This document shows positions 41,722 to 51,866 of a DNA stretch of 64,000 nt, one piece after another. The position numbers and the translations under genes are program-made. Each line of letters starts with the position of its first letter. The first letter of the stretch is position 1. The notes under the pieces are model-generated. The model did not search any database. It had not been told where the DNA came from and worked only from the letters and a program-made list of their open reading frames with translations. Origin of the DNA: Bombardia bombarda (taxonomy: Eukaryota; Ascomycota; Sordariomycetes; Sordariales; Lasiosphaeriaceae); the NCBI GenBank assembly GCA_030512295.1, contig JAULSR010000001.1:5913001-5977000 (forward strand), written 5' to 3'.

Positions 41722-43032
41722 ATGCGACCAACAGCAATAGCCATCGCCGCGGCGGTAGCCCTCGCCCACCCCCACCACGCAGCCGCCATCCCCCTATCCT
41801 CCTCCACCGCCGCCGCCTCCCCCCCGTCCGACTTCACCGCCAACCCCAAAGTCGGCCCCGGCGGCACCAAATACAAAGACTCGCCGCACTTCCGCATCTA
41901 CGGCGCCAGCACCGACGCCCTCGCGTCCGGCGCCATCTCCATGCTCGAGGCCGCCTACACGTGCTTCGTCGACGACCTCGGCTGGCGCAGCCCCGGCCTC
42001 AGCTACCGCCAGGACACCGACGACGGCCCCTGGAACAAGCTCAACGTCTACCAGGTCGACACGCTCCCCGGCGCGGCCGCCAACACGCCGCTCGACACCA
42101 CCCTCGGCCTGGCCTGGCTCAACGTGGTCAAGGACTACATGGCCGAGCCGGCCGTGGTCGTGCACGAGTTCGGCCACGCGCTGACCTACGCCGAGCGCTA
42201 CTGGATCGACCAGGGCCGCACCGGCGCCTGGTGGGAGACGCTCGCCAACTTCGTGGCAGACACGTACATCACGTCCCCCCTCTGCGCGCGCGCCCGCGCG
42301 AAATACAACCAAGACGGCAACGGCAACACGCTCATCGACCTGAAAAAGGTCATCGGGGACTCCCACCAGGTCATAGTCGACGGCACGGCCAACACGGCCA
42401 ACCACTACCAGGCCTGGCCCTTCTTCAGCTACATGCTCGCCAACCCCGACAGCACCCCCGGGCTGGGGGCCGGCATCTTCCCCGCCATCTGGACGAGGTA
42501 CAAGCGCAACAGCAACGAAACCCCGCTGCACGTGCTCGAGCGCCTCGTGTCGCCCACCACAAGGATCCAGACCGTCGTCGCGCGCTACTGGGCGCGCATG
42601 GCGTTTGTGGATATCGGCCACCCGAAGGCGCAGGCGCAGTTCGCGAGCCAGCGCACGAGCCTGACGTACGCCAACCTGGATTCCCAGGGGAATGGGAGGT
42701 ACAGGGTGAAGGGCGCGCGGCGGCCGCGGTACATGGGGGCGAATATCATCCCGCTCAAGACGACAGCGGCTGCTGGGAATGTGACGGCGGCGGTGACGGC
42801 GGCGGTGCCGTTTACGGCGATGGTTGCGGTCAAGGGGGCGAATGGCGGGGCGGTGCGGTATGTTGAGCTGGTGAAGGGGACGGGGCAGGTGGCGGTGGGG
42901 AGTGGCGAGGAGGCGATGCTGGTGGTGGTGAATACGCCGGGCCAGTTGATTCTGTTTGATCCGTTCCAGCTGACGAGTGAGGCGAATAATGGGGTTGATT
43001 ATACGGTGCAGTTGACGGGGGCTACGGCGTAG
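41722..43032 (+). CDS. Secreted DUF6055 protein with an HExGH zinc-peptidase-like motif
   Basis: Intronless, 436 residues. The signal peptide is MRPTAIAIAAAVALAHPHHAAA. The body starts HFRIYGASTDALASGAISML. The central motif VVVHEFGHALTYAERYWIDQ contains HEFGH, followed about 20 residues later by AWWETLANFVADTYI, an arrangement like gluzincin metallopeptidases (HExxH plus a downstream Glu). Other family-type segments are HYQAWPFFSYMLANPD and RYWARMAFVDIGHPKAQ. The C-terminus is a beta-rich domain (YVELVKGTGQVAV, QLILFDPFQLTSE). DUF6055 is widespread in fungi and some bacteria, but its activity is not established to my knowledge. Secretion and position between an LPMO gene and a DUF8021 gene suggest a role in degrading or modifying extracellular substrates. 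Confidence 0.8.
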   Translation: MRPTAIAIAAAVALAHPHHAAAIPLSSSTAAASPPSDFTANPKVGPGGTKYKDSPHFRIYGASTDALASGAISMLEAAYTCFVDDLGWRSPGLSYRQDTDDGPWNKLNVYQVDTLPGAAANTPLDTTLGLAWLNVVKDYMAEPAVVVHEFGHALTYAERYWIDQGRTGAWWETLANFVADTYITSPLCARARAKYNQDGNGNTLIDLKKVIGDSHQVIVDGTANTANHYQAWPFFSYMLANPDSTPGLGAGIFPAIWTRYKRNSNETPLHVLERLVSPTTRIQTVVARYWARMAFVDIGHPKAQAQFASQRTSLTYANLDSQGNGRYRVKGARRPRYMGANIIPLKTTAAAGNVTAAVTAAVPFTAMVAVKGANGGAVRYVELVKGTGQVAVGSGEEAMLVVVNTPGQLILFDPFQLTSEANNGVDYTVQLTGATA

Positions 43033-43571
43033 GAGAGTAACTTTAGATAGGAAGTTGTATCTGTTGCTTTTGATTTGTGTGCGGGTGTGATTGATTGTTG
43101 GCTTTGTGAAGGCTGCTGCGACTTGATGACGGGAATACCGAGGAACTTCAAGCATGGTTGACCAATTTCCATTATACCAAGCCTGGAATTCAAGTCTACA
43201 TGCATATAAGTGTGTGTGCGTGTACTTGATGTTTCAAGTAGATCCCGTTCGTTAGTCATAGCGCTGCTGGATGTCCATTCGCCAGCTTTGTACTCAAAGT
43301 CAAAGGCTGCTATAGGCAAATGCGCGGGGCCATGATATAAATGCCGACATGTTGACAAACTACAACGCTCTCCATATTTTGCCGGGATCGTCTCTGTAGA
43401 GATTCGTGCATTCAGCCATAGAACGCGGTAGCCCTCAAGGGACGTCGATCCCAAATATCCACCGATGGATCATGTATAAGTCACTGAGGGTTTCGTTGCG
43501 CGGGCTCACTCTTGCAGCGAAACTCTTGCAGCGAAGTAGCCCAGAGCAGTTCATACCTCCCAGGACCGACC
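43033..43571. other. Intergenic region
   Basis: 3' UTR of the DUF6055 gene and promoter of the next gene. CTCTTGCAGCGAA occurs as two overlapping direct copies near 43509..43535. Confidence 0.45.
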
Positions 43572-45533
43572 ATGGCCGCAAAGATTCGAAACGCCCTCGC
43601 GGCCGCGTGGCTGTGCTCAGCGCTAGCACCTGGCTACGTCTCGTCACAAGTGCAGGCCCGCTGCGATAGGGCGTGCTTGGAAGGGCTTGTATCCGAACAT
43701 CTCACAGCTCTGGCAGCCCACGACCCGCAACGTCTCCCAACCACATCAGGCGTAAAGTACGTCGAGAACGCCCAGCACATCCCCCTCGGAGCAGGCGTGT
43801 GGCCCATCGCCGGCTCACTAGGCAAGTACCGCCATGTCTTCTCCGACCCCGAGTCCGGACAAGTCGCCGCCATCACCACCATCACCGAAAACAACATCCC
43901 CGCCATCTACCTCGTCCGCCTCAAAGCCGAACCCAACGGGCAAATCAGCGAGATCGAAGCCCAGCTCACCCGCGACGACGACGGCGCCATCCTCTACGAG
44001 AAAATGGCCAACCCCGACCCCGTCTGGCTCGCAGCCGTCCCCGAACCCCAGCGCATCTCGCGCGCCCGGCTCGTGGCGCAGGTAGACAAGTACTACAGCG
44101 GCATGCAGGGCAACGACCCCAGGGGCGACTACTCCTTCTTCGACAGGGAGTGCGACCGGCTCGAGGACGCGGTGCAGACGACCAACCAGCACACGGGCGA
44201 CACGTACGGCCACTCCAACGACACGTCCTTCGCCTCGCTCTCGTGCGAGGCCCAGTTCCAGACGGGGTTTCTGGGTTTCGTCACGCGCATCCGCGACCGC
44301 CGCTACGTCGTGGTGGACGAGGAGCGCCAGGCCGTGTTTGCCATCGCTAGCCTCGACCACAACGGCACCGTGCGCACGCTGCCGAGCGTGAATGGCACGT
44401 CGTCGCCGATACCCGCGTACTTTGACGTGCCGCGCACGCTGCTGGGGATGGAGGCGTTTAGGCTGAGAGGGGACAAGCTTTATCGGATTGAGATGACGCT
44501 GGCGGAGCTGCCGTATGGTATGCGGTCGGCGTTTGACAGCAAGAATAGCAACTCTGCCGCATCACAGTTTCCCAGACCAGGCAACAGCACCAGTCTGACA
44601 ACACCTTCACGCCCATGCAACCGCACCTGTCTCAACGGCCTACCCCTCCGCGTCCTCCGCGCCATGCTCGCCCGAAACGCCTCAAGCCTGCCTCTCGCGC
44701 GCAACATACGCTACTCGGAAAACGGCCAGTTCCTCGGCCTCGACGACGGTCTCTGGCTAACCCTAAGCAATGTTTCAATCCCAGACGTAGACGAATACGC
44801 CGCGAACTTTGCAGACGACTCGAGCAGGACAGCAGGCTACTGGGGCCTCGTCAAGGAGCTGACCACGCCGGGTGTGCTCTCGCTGCGAGTCCAGGTCGAC
44901 AAAGATGGAAAGATCACCGAGATAGAGGCCATCAACGTCCGCGCTGAGGCGCCCAAGGGACGGGGGAACACCATCACGCTGATGCGTCCACCGCTGCCGG
45001 TCGAGTGGGAGGGCGGCGAGCTGGGGAGGCTTGGGGGTCTATTTCAGGGGAATGGAACTGCCTTGAAGGGGAGCAAACGCAATGCGACAGCACTGGCAAA
45101 AGTAGCGGCGGCGTACTTTGATGGATTGGAGAGACATTCCAGCAAACGCGTGCCGTTTGCTGCGGGGTGTGTGCGTCGGGATAATGGGGCGCTGCAGGGG
45201 AACGTGAGCTGTGCGGGACAGATGGACGGCCGGGGGCAGTTTCCTAATGGGCTTTCGAACTCGACGACTGCTGTGCGAGATCGGAGGGTGTTGGTCGCTG
45301 ATAGGGATAAGGGGGTCGTGCTGGCTGTTGTTATGGTTGACTTTCCGGCTACGACAAAAGGTGGTCGGCTGTTGTCTGAGACGGAAATCGTGCCGAGCAC
45401 GTATATGGTTCCGCAGTTGATCAAGATTGATCATGGGGGAGCTATTTCGAGAGTCGAGGCCATGATCAAGTGGATGCCGTTTGGGTATACCTCGGCGTGG
45501 GGCGAGCTGGGGCTGGAGGGGAAGGGGTGTTGA
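43572..45533 (+). CDS. Secreted protein with two tandem DUF8021 domains
   Basis: Intronless, 653 residues from ATG at 43572, with signal peptide MAAKIRNALAAAWLCSALAPGYVSS. Two homologous halves follow. The first starts CDRACLEGLVSEHLTALAAH and holds YVENAQHIPLGAGVWP, YRHVFSDPESGQVAAI and RLKAEPNGQISEIEAQLTR, then FDRECDRLEDAVQTTNQ, DRRYVVVDEERQAVFAI and YRIEMTLAELPYGMRSAF. The second starts CNRTCLNGLPLRVLRAMLAR and repeats the series with RYSENGQFLGLDDGLWLTL, RVQVDKDGKITEIEAINVR, GCVRRDNGALQGNVSC, DRRVLVADRDKGVVLAVV and IKWMPFGYTSAW. A Ser/Thr linker joins them. DUF8021 proteins are usually single-unit and secreted, with an NTF2-like feel; their function is unknown to me. The tandem form is unusual. 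The second copy has lost some residues, suggesting divergence after duplication. Confidence 0.8.
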   Translation: MAAKIRNALAAAWLCSALAPGYVSSQVQARCDRACLEGLVSEHLTALAAHDPQRLPTTSGVKYVENAQHIPLGAGVWPIAGSLGKYRHVFSDPESGQVAAITTITENNIPAIYLVRLKAEPNGQISEIEAQLTRDDDGAILYEKMANPDPVWLAAVPEPQRISRARLVAQVDKYYSGMQGNDPRGDYSFFDRECDRLEDAVQTTNQHTGDTYGHSNDTSFASLSCEAQFQTGFLGFVTRIRDRRYVVVDEERQAVFAIASLDHNGTVRTLPSVNGTSSPIPAYFDVPRTLLGMEAFRLRGDKLYRIEMTLAELPYGMRSAFDSKNSNSAASQFPRPGNSTSLTTPSRPCNRTCLNGLPLRVLRAMLARNASSLPLARNIRYSENGQFLGLDDGLWLTLSNVSIPDVDEYAANFADDSSRTAGYWGLVKELTTPGVLSLRVQVDKDGKITEIEAINVRAEAPKGRGNTITLMRPPLPVEWEGGELGRLGGLFQGNGTALKGSKRNATALAKVAAAYFDGLERHSSKRVPFAAGCVRRDNGALQGNVSCAGQMDGRGQFPNGLSNSTTAVRDRRVLVADRDKGVVLAVVMVDFPATTKGGRLLSETEIVPSTYMVPQLIKIDHGGAISRVEAMIKWMPFGYTSAWGELGLEGKGC

Positions 45534-46067
45534 GGATCGGTTTGTTGGTGGGTGTATGATATTTCTTGGACGAAAAGAGCTTGTGGTTTTGATAACGATT
45601 GGAGGTCGTAACCTTGTGCGCGTTTCCACCAATGGACTGTATCTGTGTGTGAAATGATGTCACCGCCCAAGCTCTTAGCCAAACACAACCTGATGGGCAA
45701 CTGCAGCCACGATGTTGTTGACAATCAGCACTGGCAAGTTCTTGTCAGAATTGAGATTTTAAAGCAGCTCACCGATACAATCAACTTAGCATCCAACTGT
45801 TTCCATTGCTATGTTGACCACATTCCAGCGATGACCATGAAGTGGGGCAGCCATCTGTGTGTCGTTCATTTGTGGCACAATCTCAACGGGACCGTCCGGC
45901 CGGGAAGATCATCCTGTTTAGCCACTTTGGTCCCGTCTTGAATGAGACCCAGTCGCGGGGTACAGAGACTGTTAAAGGATGTTGGCACCTGCCTGTCATG
46001 AAGCTTTCTAGTTGTACGTTTGTAACAAGGAAGGTGCGACTGTCAAACAATCTGGAGCATCCCCACA
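45534..46067. other. Intergenic region upstream of the GH35 gene
   Basis: No supported gene; promoter and UTR sequence. Confidence 0.5.
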
Positions 46068-49000
46068 ATGACCAATCTCTTTGGAAGGAGCTATGGCTTT
46101 CTCGCCTGGCTGTTTCTAGCATTTGTGTTCTCTCCTTTTCGACTCGTCCTTGCAGTTGAAAACGAGAATCCCGTATCCTCTGCATGGCCAATTCAAGACA
46201 ATGGGCTTCAGAAAGCCATCCAATGGGACCATTACAGTATTGTCATCAACGGCGAGCGTCTCTTCCTCTTTGGGGGAGAGATGCACCCCTTTCGCCTCCC
46301 CGTGCCAGAATTGTGGGAGGATATCCTGCAAAAGATCAAGGCCATGGGCATGCGCATGGTCTCCATCTACACTCACTGGGGCTTTCACGCGCCTGTTCCC
46401 GGGAAAGTCGACTTCGAAACCGGCGCCCACAACCTGACGCGCTTTCTGGAGATGGCCAAAGAGGTCGGTTTGTACGTGCTGGTGCGCAGTGGGCCGTACA
46501 TCAACGGAGAACTGAGTGCGGGCGGCATGCCTCTCTGGGTCACGACAGGTGCATATGGCGACCTGAGATCAAACGGAACAGAGTTCACAGACGCATGGAC
46601 GCCGTACCAAGACGGCATGGCCAAGCTTGTCCGGCCCTTTCAACTGACTGAGGGTGGCACCGTCATCATGTACCAGATCGAAAACGAGTATGGGAACCAA
46701 TGGAGGAACGTCAACTCCAAGACGCCAAATCTGCAAGCCATCTCGTACATGGAGAAGTTGGAGGAGAACGCAAGGAAGAACGGCATCGTGGTGCCTACGA
46801 TTCACAACGCTGCAGGCCAGAATCCCAAGGCATGGTCCACCGACTATGACACTGTGGGAGCAGGCGGCAATGTCGATCTCTATGGACTTGACAGTTATGT
46901 AAGTCAGATCACCAATGATACTCCAGTCTAACTCGAACTTATTCTTCTTCTCAAGCCTCAATGCTGGTCTTGTGTCCTCGCAAACTGTGGAACCAACAGC
47001 CCCCCATTTGCTGTCTCCAACTACTTCGACCACTTTGAGCAAGTTGCTCCGAACCAGCCGCCTTTCATGCCCGAGTTCCAGGGCGGCGCAATGAATCCGT
47101 GGGATGGCCCAGCTGGAGGATGTACAGAGAAGACAGGTCGAGACTTTGTCAACTTCTACTATCGCGATAATATCGCCCAACGGGTCACGATTCTCAACCT
47201 GTACATGATCTATGGTGGTACCAATTGGGGGTGGCTTGCAGCGCCATTCGTCGGCAGCAGTTACGACTACTCTGGCGCCATTGCCGAGGATAGAAGCATT
47301 GGCACCAAGTTCTATGAGGTCAAGAATCTCGGCCTTTTCACCCGAGTCGCGGACGAGCTGGCTACCACCGACAGGATCGGAACCGGCACCACCGCTTACA
47401 CGAACAACTCCGCCATTTTCACCACGGAGCTGAGAAACCCCAACACCAAGGCCGGCTTTTATATCCTTAGACATGTCGATACCGCTTCAGATTCGTCCGA
47501 GGTCTTTGTGCTTCACATCCAGACCAGTGTGGGAAATCTCACCGTTCCGCAGATTGGCATGGGCCCGGCATCCATCAACGGCAACGAGGTCAAGATATTT
47601 GTGAACGACTTTCATTTCGGTAACAACACGCTCATATATTCAACGGCAGAGGTGTTGACCTATTCAGTCATCGATGGGAGGCCAATATTGGTACTCTGGC
47701 TGTCGGCTGGCTTGTCTGCTGAATTCTATCTTCAAGGAGCAATAAACGCGACTGTTGTTCAGACTACTGAAGGCCAATGGGCTACGATAGACAAAAGAGA
47801 CAAGGGTGTCATTGTCGGTTGGATACAACGAGACAAGATGATAGTTGTGGACTTTGACAATGGCGTCCGGGTGCTTCTCCTTGATCGAAACCTTGCGTAT
47901 AAGCTCTGGGCGCCGGCGCTGACCAAAAACCCCAGAGTTGCAGTGAATGAAACTGGTAAGAATTCCCGACTGTGACCCCTATCTAGACTATGGAATGGCT
48001 AAGTTTGCTTTCTTCTTAGCTCTCGTTTTCGGTCCATATCTCGTCCGCTCTGCAACCGTGGCGGGTGAGATAATCTCCATCAACGGCGACGCAAACGAAG
48101 CAACCTATCTGGAAGTGTTCACCTCTTCCGCCGTCTCAGTAATAAAATGGAACGGCAAATACCACCCAACCTGGAAGACAGCATACGGTGCTCTCAGAAC
48201 AGACATCCGCGGCCGAACTCCAGTGGAGCTCCCCAAACTTGGGCCCTGGAAATCCCACGACAGCCTGCCTGAGCGACATCCAGAATACTCCGACACTGGC
48301 ATCGCGTGGGTAAATGCCAACCACACCACCACGCCCAGCAAGACCAAGGGAACCGTCCCCTATCTATTCGCAGATGAGTACGGCTTCCACACCGGCATCC
48401 GCCTCTGGCGCGGCTATTTCTCCGCAAACACCGCCGCAACGGGCGTCTTTCTCAACGTACAGGGCGGGTCAGCGCACGGGTGGTCTGCCTTCCTGAACGG
48501 CAAGCTTCTCGGCTCCTTTCTCGGCAACGCCAGCACCGCCGCTGCGAGCCTGACGCTATCATTCGCCAACTCAACGCTGCCAAAAGACAAACCCAACGTG
48601 CTGCTAGTCATGCACGACGACACAGGACATGACGAAGGCAACGGGGCGGTGAACGTCCGCGGCATACTCAACGCCACTCTTCTTGGTGGCAGTGGAAGCG
48701 GTGTAAAAGCGCCAACATTCACCCTATGGAAAGTAGCCGGGACAGCGGGCGGTTCTGACCTAAAGAAAGGCAGTGTCGACCCGGTACGGACGTACTACAA
48801 CGAAGGCGGGCTGACAGCCGAGAGGCTGGGCTGGCATCTGCCCGGTTTTGACGATAGTTCCTGGCCGTCCACCACGAACAGCTCGCACTCGCCCAGAGCT
48901 GGGTTCACCGGCGCAGGCGTGCAGTTCTACCGCACCGTAGTCACGCTCGACATCCCAGCGACAATGGACGTGTCGCTGGGGTTTAGGTTCACGCCTGTCG

Positions 49001-49287
49001 ACCCGGCCAAGGTGGGATACCGCGTGTATCTGTACGTCAACGGGTACCAGTACGGGCGGTACTATCCGTCGATTGCGTCCGAGAACATGTTCCCCGTGCC
49101 GGTGGGGGTGTTGGACTACGGCGGGGATAATGTTGTGGGTCTAGCGGTTTGGGCGCTGACGGAGGATGGGGCGAGGGTGGATGTGGAGCTGGTGACACAG
49201 GTTGCTGTGGCTTCGTCGTTTGGTAAGAGGTTTGATGGGGGGTATTTGAGGCCTGGGTGGGATGGTGGGAGGTTGGATTATGTTTGA
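46068..49287 (+). CDS. GH35 beta-galactosidase, secreted
   Basis: Exons 46068..46898, 46956..47955 and 48020..49287 encode about 1032 residues, the usual length for fungal multidomain GH35. The signal peptide is LAWLFLAFVFSPFRLVLA. The TIM barrel has LFLFGGEMHPFRLPVPELW, VSIYTHWGFHAPVPG and VRSGPYINGELSAGGMP. The acid/base Glu207 is in YQIENEYGN and the nucleophile Glu317 in FMPEFQGGA (spacing as in the family). It is followed by YMIYGGTNWGW and beta-rich middle domains. The C-terminus has the jelly-roll domains (GIRLWRGYFSANT, GWSAFLNGKLLGSF, YVNGYQYGRYYPSI). Introns 1 and 2 use GTAAGT/CAAG and GTAAGA/TTAG. It removes terminal beta-galactose from plant galactans, pectin side chains or lactose. 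It is the last of four secreted-protein genes in a row, and a solo LTR starts 21 bp after its stop codon. Confidence 0.92.
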
Positions 49288-49308
49288 TGGATGGATATAC
49301 TTGGGGCT

Positions 49309-49500
49309 TGTCACAAGTCAGGCAGGGGCCTAGGAGCTCGTACAGAGCTAGGATATAAGCACATGCACGCATGCAAGCATGAGAAGGACTGTTAGGAGCC
49401 CATATGTCTATATAAAGCGGCTCTACCGCACCTTTTCTTTTGTTCCTACAATACAAGGCAATTTGCACGCACTCTTCTGGAGCATCCGCTCTTTATGACA
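49309..49500 (+). mobile_element. Solo LTR, copy 2
   Basis: 192 bp from TGTCACAAG to TTATGACA, with the inverted termini TGTCA..TGACA. The flanks GGGCT (49304..49308) and GGGTT (49501..49505) form a 5-bp target-site duplication with one difference. Collinear with copy 1 at 17834..18026 and in the same orientation. It lies in the 3' UTR of the GH35 gene. No second LTR or pol gene is in the window, so it probably arose by LTR-LTR recombination. Confidence 0.88.
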
Positions 49501-49505
49501 GGGTT

Positions 49506-49998
49506 CGCACTGCTTTATTTGTGTTCCATCTCACCGCCAACTGACTGGCGTGTATGTCGTCGTGTGAAACCTCGAAAACAAAGATTCTTTGCATGATTTC
49601 CTTCCAAAAAAAGCTACAGTCACAATCAAAAAGTAGTATGTCATTGATGGGTGTAAAATAGACTTTCTGCTTGATGCTGTACCATGGTTTGAGTCCCGTT
49701 TACTTGTTGCTTTTGTAGTTGCCAAAGAGGCAACATCGGTGTTTTTCTTTATCACAATTGACGTGGCTATAATTTGGCTTCTGCCTGCTCCAAACTCACA
49801 AGATTTGCTATCACGTACATGATGACATGACTGGTAAAAAGAATATATTGTCCCTAAATATATGTATATATGGGAATCAAGATAACCACCTCTCAACCAC
49901 CCTCGATAGCAATGTTTACACCTCAATTTCTTTTTTGAGAGCCTAATCTTCTCTCTATTACCCACGACAGCCTTTCTCTCACTCGTCCTTTTCCAATC
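49506..49998. other. AT-rich spacer between solo LTR and Gag-like ORF
   Basis: No ORF of note. AT-rich with TATATGTATATATGGG near 49858. A primer-binding site next to the LTR was not recognised. Confidence 0.4.
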
Positions 49999-50538
49999 AT
50001 GATGTTCAGACCTCCAGCGCCAATCCAAAATGCCAACGATAGCCCTTTACCAAGTCGTATCACGGGCTGGCGTTACCTCGTAGGCTTCTTCAACCCTGAC
50101 GCCAACAACATCCATGATGATGGCTATCTCCAAGATAACGCCGGCGATACCTCCACATGCAGAGTATTCACGGACGTGAATGTCTTCGCGAACAACTTGG
50201 AATATATCTTATATAATCCAGCCACCAGGGAGCAAATCACCGGTGACCTGGTCTACCTCTGGCCAAGTCTCCTACTCGGCTCCGCGGCAACGTGGTGGCA
50301 TCGTGAGCTTGCACTTATTCGCCGCCAGAGAGTCCATCAGGAGGGGTTTCAGAGTCTTCTTAATGAAATGCGCCGCCGGTTTACTCCTGCCCCAATAAAT
50401 CCTGCCCCAAACAACCTCGCCCCAAACAATCTTGCCCCAGGCAATCCCGCCGTCGCTAATCCCCCCATTGAGGGACCGAAAATGGGCCTTTTCGCTCCTC
50501 CACGCAGCAACAACAATAACAGCAACACTGGGCAGTGA
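49999..50538 (+). CDS. Orphan Gag-like protein (retrotransposon-derived)
   Basis: Intronless, 179 residues. The pattern YLVGFFNPDANNIHDDGYL, then VFTDVNVFANNLEYILYNP, LVYLWPSLLLGSAATWWHRE and FQSLLNEMRRRF resembles the capsid-like part of fungal Gag polyproteins: a GFF-P-D start, a D-V-F-F helix, an L-LxGxAxxWW motif, then L-ERF. The tail is a short Pro/Asn repeat (NLAPNNLAPGNP) ending in an Asn-rich stretch. No zinc knuckle, protease or reverse transcriptase follows. Either a relic Gag whose frame happens to survive or a domesticated gene. It lies 500 bp right of a solo LTR, but the target-site duplication there argues that LTR is already complete by itself. The family call rests on pattern memory only. 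Confidence 0.5.
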   Translation: MMFRPPAPIQNANDSPLPSRITGWRYLVGFFNPDANNIHDDGYLQDNAGDTSTCRVFTDVNVFANNLEYILYNPATREQITGDLVYLWPSLLLGSAATWWHRELALIRRQRVHQEGFQSLLNEMRRRFTPAPINPAPNNLAPNNLAPGNPAVANPPIEGPKMGLFAPPRSNNNNSNTGQ

Positions 50539-50994
50539 GCTTATTCCACCAAAGAATTCAGCACGCCATTACACCAGTTTCGTGTTCAATAGTGAAGAGA
50601 ATGCTGTTCGGAACTCTGGACATGGTTGGAGGCCTCGACGAACGAAAGACAACGCTAGCCGCCCAGGTAATCGAGCTTTTCTGAAGCTCAGCTTGAACAT
50701 CAGATGAGGTTAACTACATAGAACAATAGCTGTCCACAGCTGTATGAGATGAGGTGCCAAGAATCAATTCACACTCAGTCAACTCTCACTTTGTGTCGGC
50801 TTAAAAAGACCCTCCCCACGCACGCGTTGTTTCTTTTTCATTTTCTGTCACCTTTACAAGTCCAGGTTTCTCACACTTCTCTTCCTTGCCCTTCCTCTTC
50901 CACAACCATACCTTCTTCTTACGCTACTACCACCCTAACACCAGCACCATACACCAAATACCAAACACACTCTTCAACAAAGCAAAGCACCAAC

Positions 50995-51866
50995 ATGTGT
51001 ATCCTTGTCCACTTCCTTTGCCCAACTTGCCAACTCACCACCGACCTCATGCATCGTTATGTCTGTCCAAGAAAACCCTGCGTGGGCGCCATCGGCCTAC
51101 AAATTTCCCCAGTAGAAGAGGAAGAGCACGTATACCGCTGCACCATCAGCGGTTGCCCCCTTGACTCAGAATACTGCATTGACATGGAGGAGAACCTGAT
51201 GAATCACCAGTCTGCCCAGCAGCGAGGGCTTCTGAAGTATGGACAGGTCCAGCTGGATGTTCGAGCTAGCGAGCCTGCCCGAAGTCATTCATTTCCTCCA
51301 CAGTTCCATAACGAAAACGATGCACGGGTCTCAACACACGAGCCCATGCAGAGTATCAAAAACGACGACTCAGAAGACAGCGGCCGCGACGACAACATTC
51401 AAACAAACCAGAACAACACCAACCAAGATGAAGGTAAGTACCATAGTACCTCCTAGAAAACACCATCAAGTACTAACAGCAGCACGAACAACAGCAGACA
51501 ACGACAGCTTCACGCCTCACCATCAACAATCACTCCCTCCCCTCACCGGTACCCAGCGCGCCATGATCGAGAAGTTGCAAGAAGCATTTCGCAGAACTCA
51601 TAAAATCTCGCTCAAGAATGGGTGCCGCTGGGCAGAGGAGGAAATTAAAATCATGAAAATCCTCCGCAACGATGCGGGTTGGCGAGTCATCGATATCTTC
51701 TCGGTATGTGTGCCCAAAACCAACTCTCACACCAGCATTAGGAACCAACCAATAAACAGCAAAAATACCTTGAGTGGCGAAGCATATGTATCATACGCAA
51801 CAGATTCGCGCCGTCTATGAGAAAGACGAAGATGGACAACTGGTGATTGGCGGGTTCAGGGTTTAG
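50995..51866 (+). CDS. Hypothetical protein with Cys-rich N-terminus and a possible Myb/SANT-like helix region
   Basis: Exon 1 starts at ATG 50995 (MCILVHFLCPTCQLTTDLMH). It has Cys pairs in CPTC, CPRKPC and CTISGCPLDSEYC that could bind metal, then an acidic Asn/Asp-rich linker. The first intron (GTAAGT at about 51434, branch ACTAAC) joins to LTGTQRAMIEKLQEAFRR and CRWAEEEIKIMKILRNDAGW, which recalls a SANT/Myb helix (W-x-EEE, L-R). A second intron (GTATGT at 51703) leads either to QKYLEWRSICIIRNRF, ending 51846, or, with the GCGAAG acceptor, to HMYHTQQIRAVYEKDEDGQL and VIGGFRV, ending 51866. I prefer the latter because it reads as a natural terminus. A transcriptional or chromatin role is only a guess. 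Confidence 0.5.

Noticed and set aside
41794..43155. 453-codon minus-strand frame over the DUF6055 gene
   Set aside because: Composition is Arg/Gly/Val-rich from antisense reading of GC-rich codons; the + strand has a signal peptide and a conserved motif.
49309..50538. A single retrotransposon comprising the LTR and the Gag-like ORF
   Set aside because: The LTR has its own target-site duplication directly on both sides, which marks it as a completed solo LTR; no second LTR follows the Gag-like ORF.
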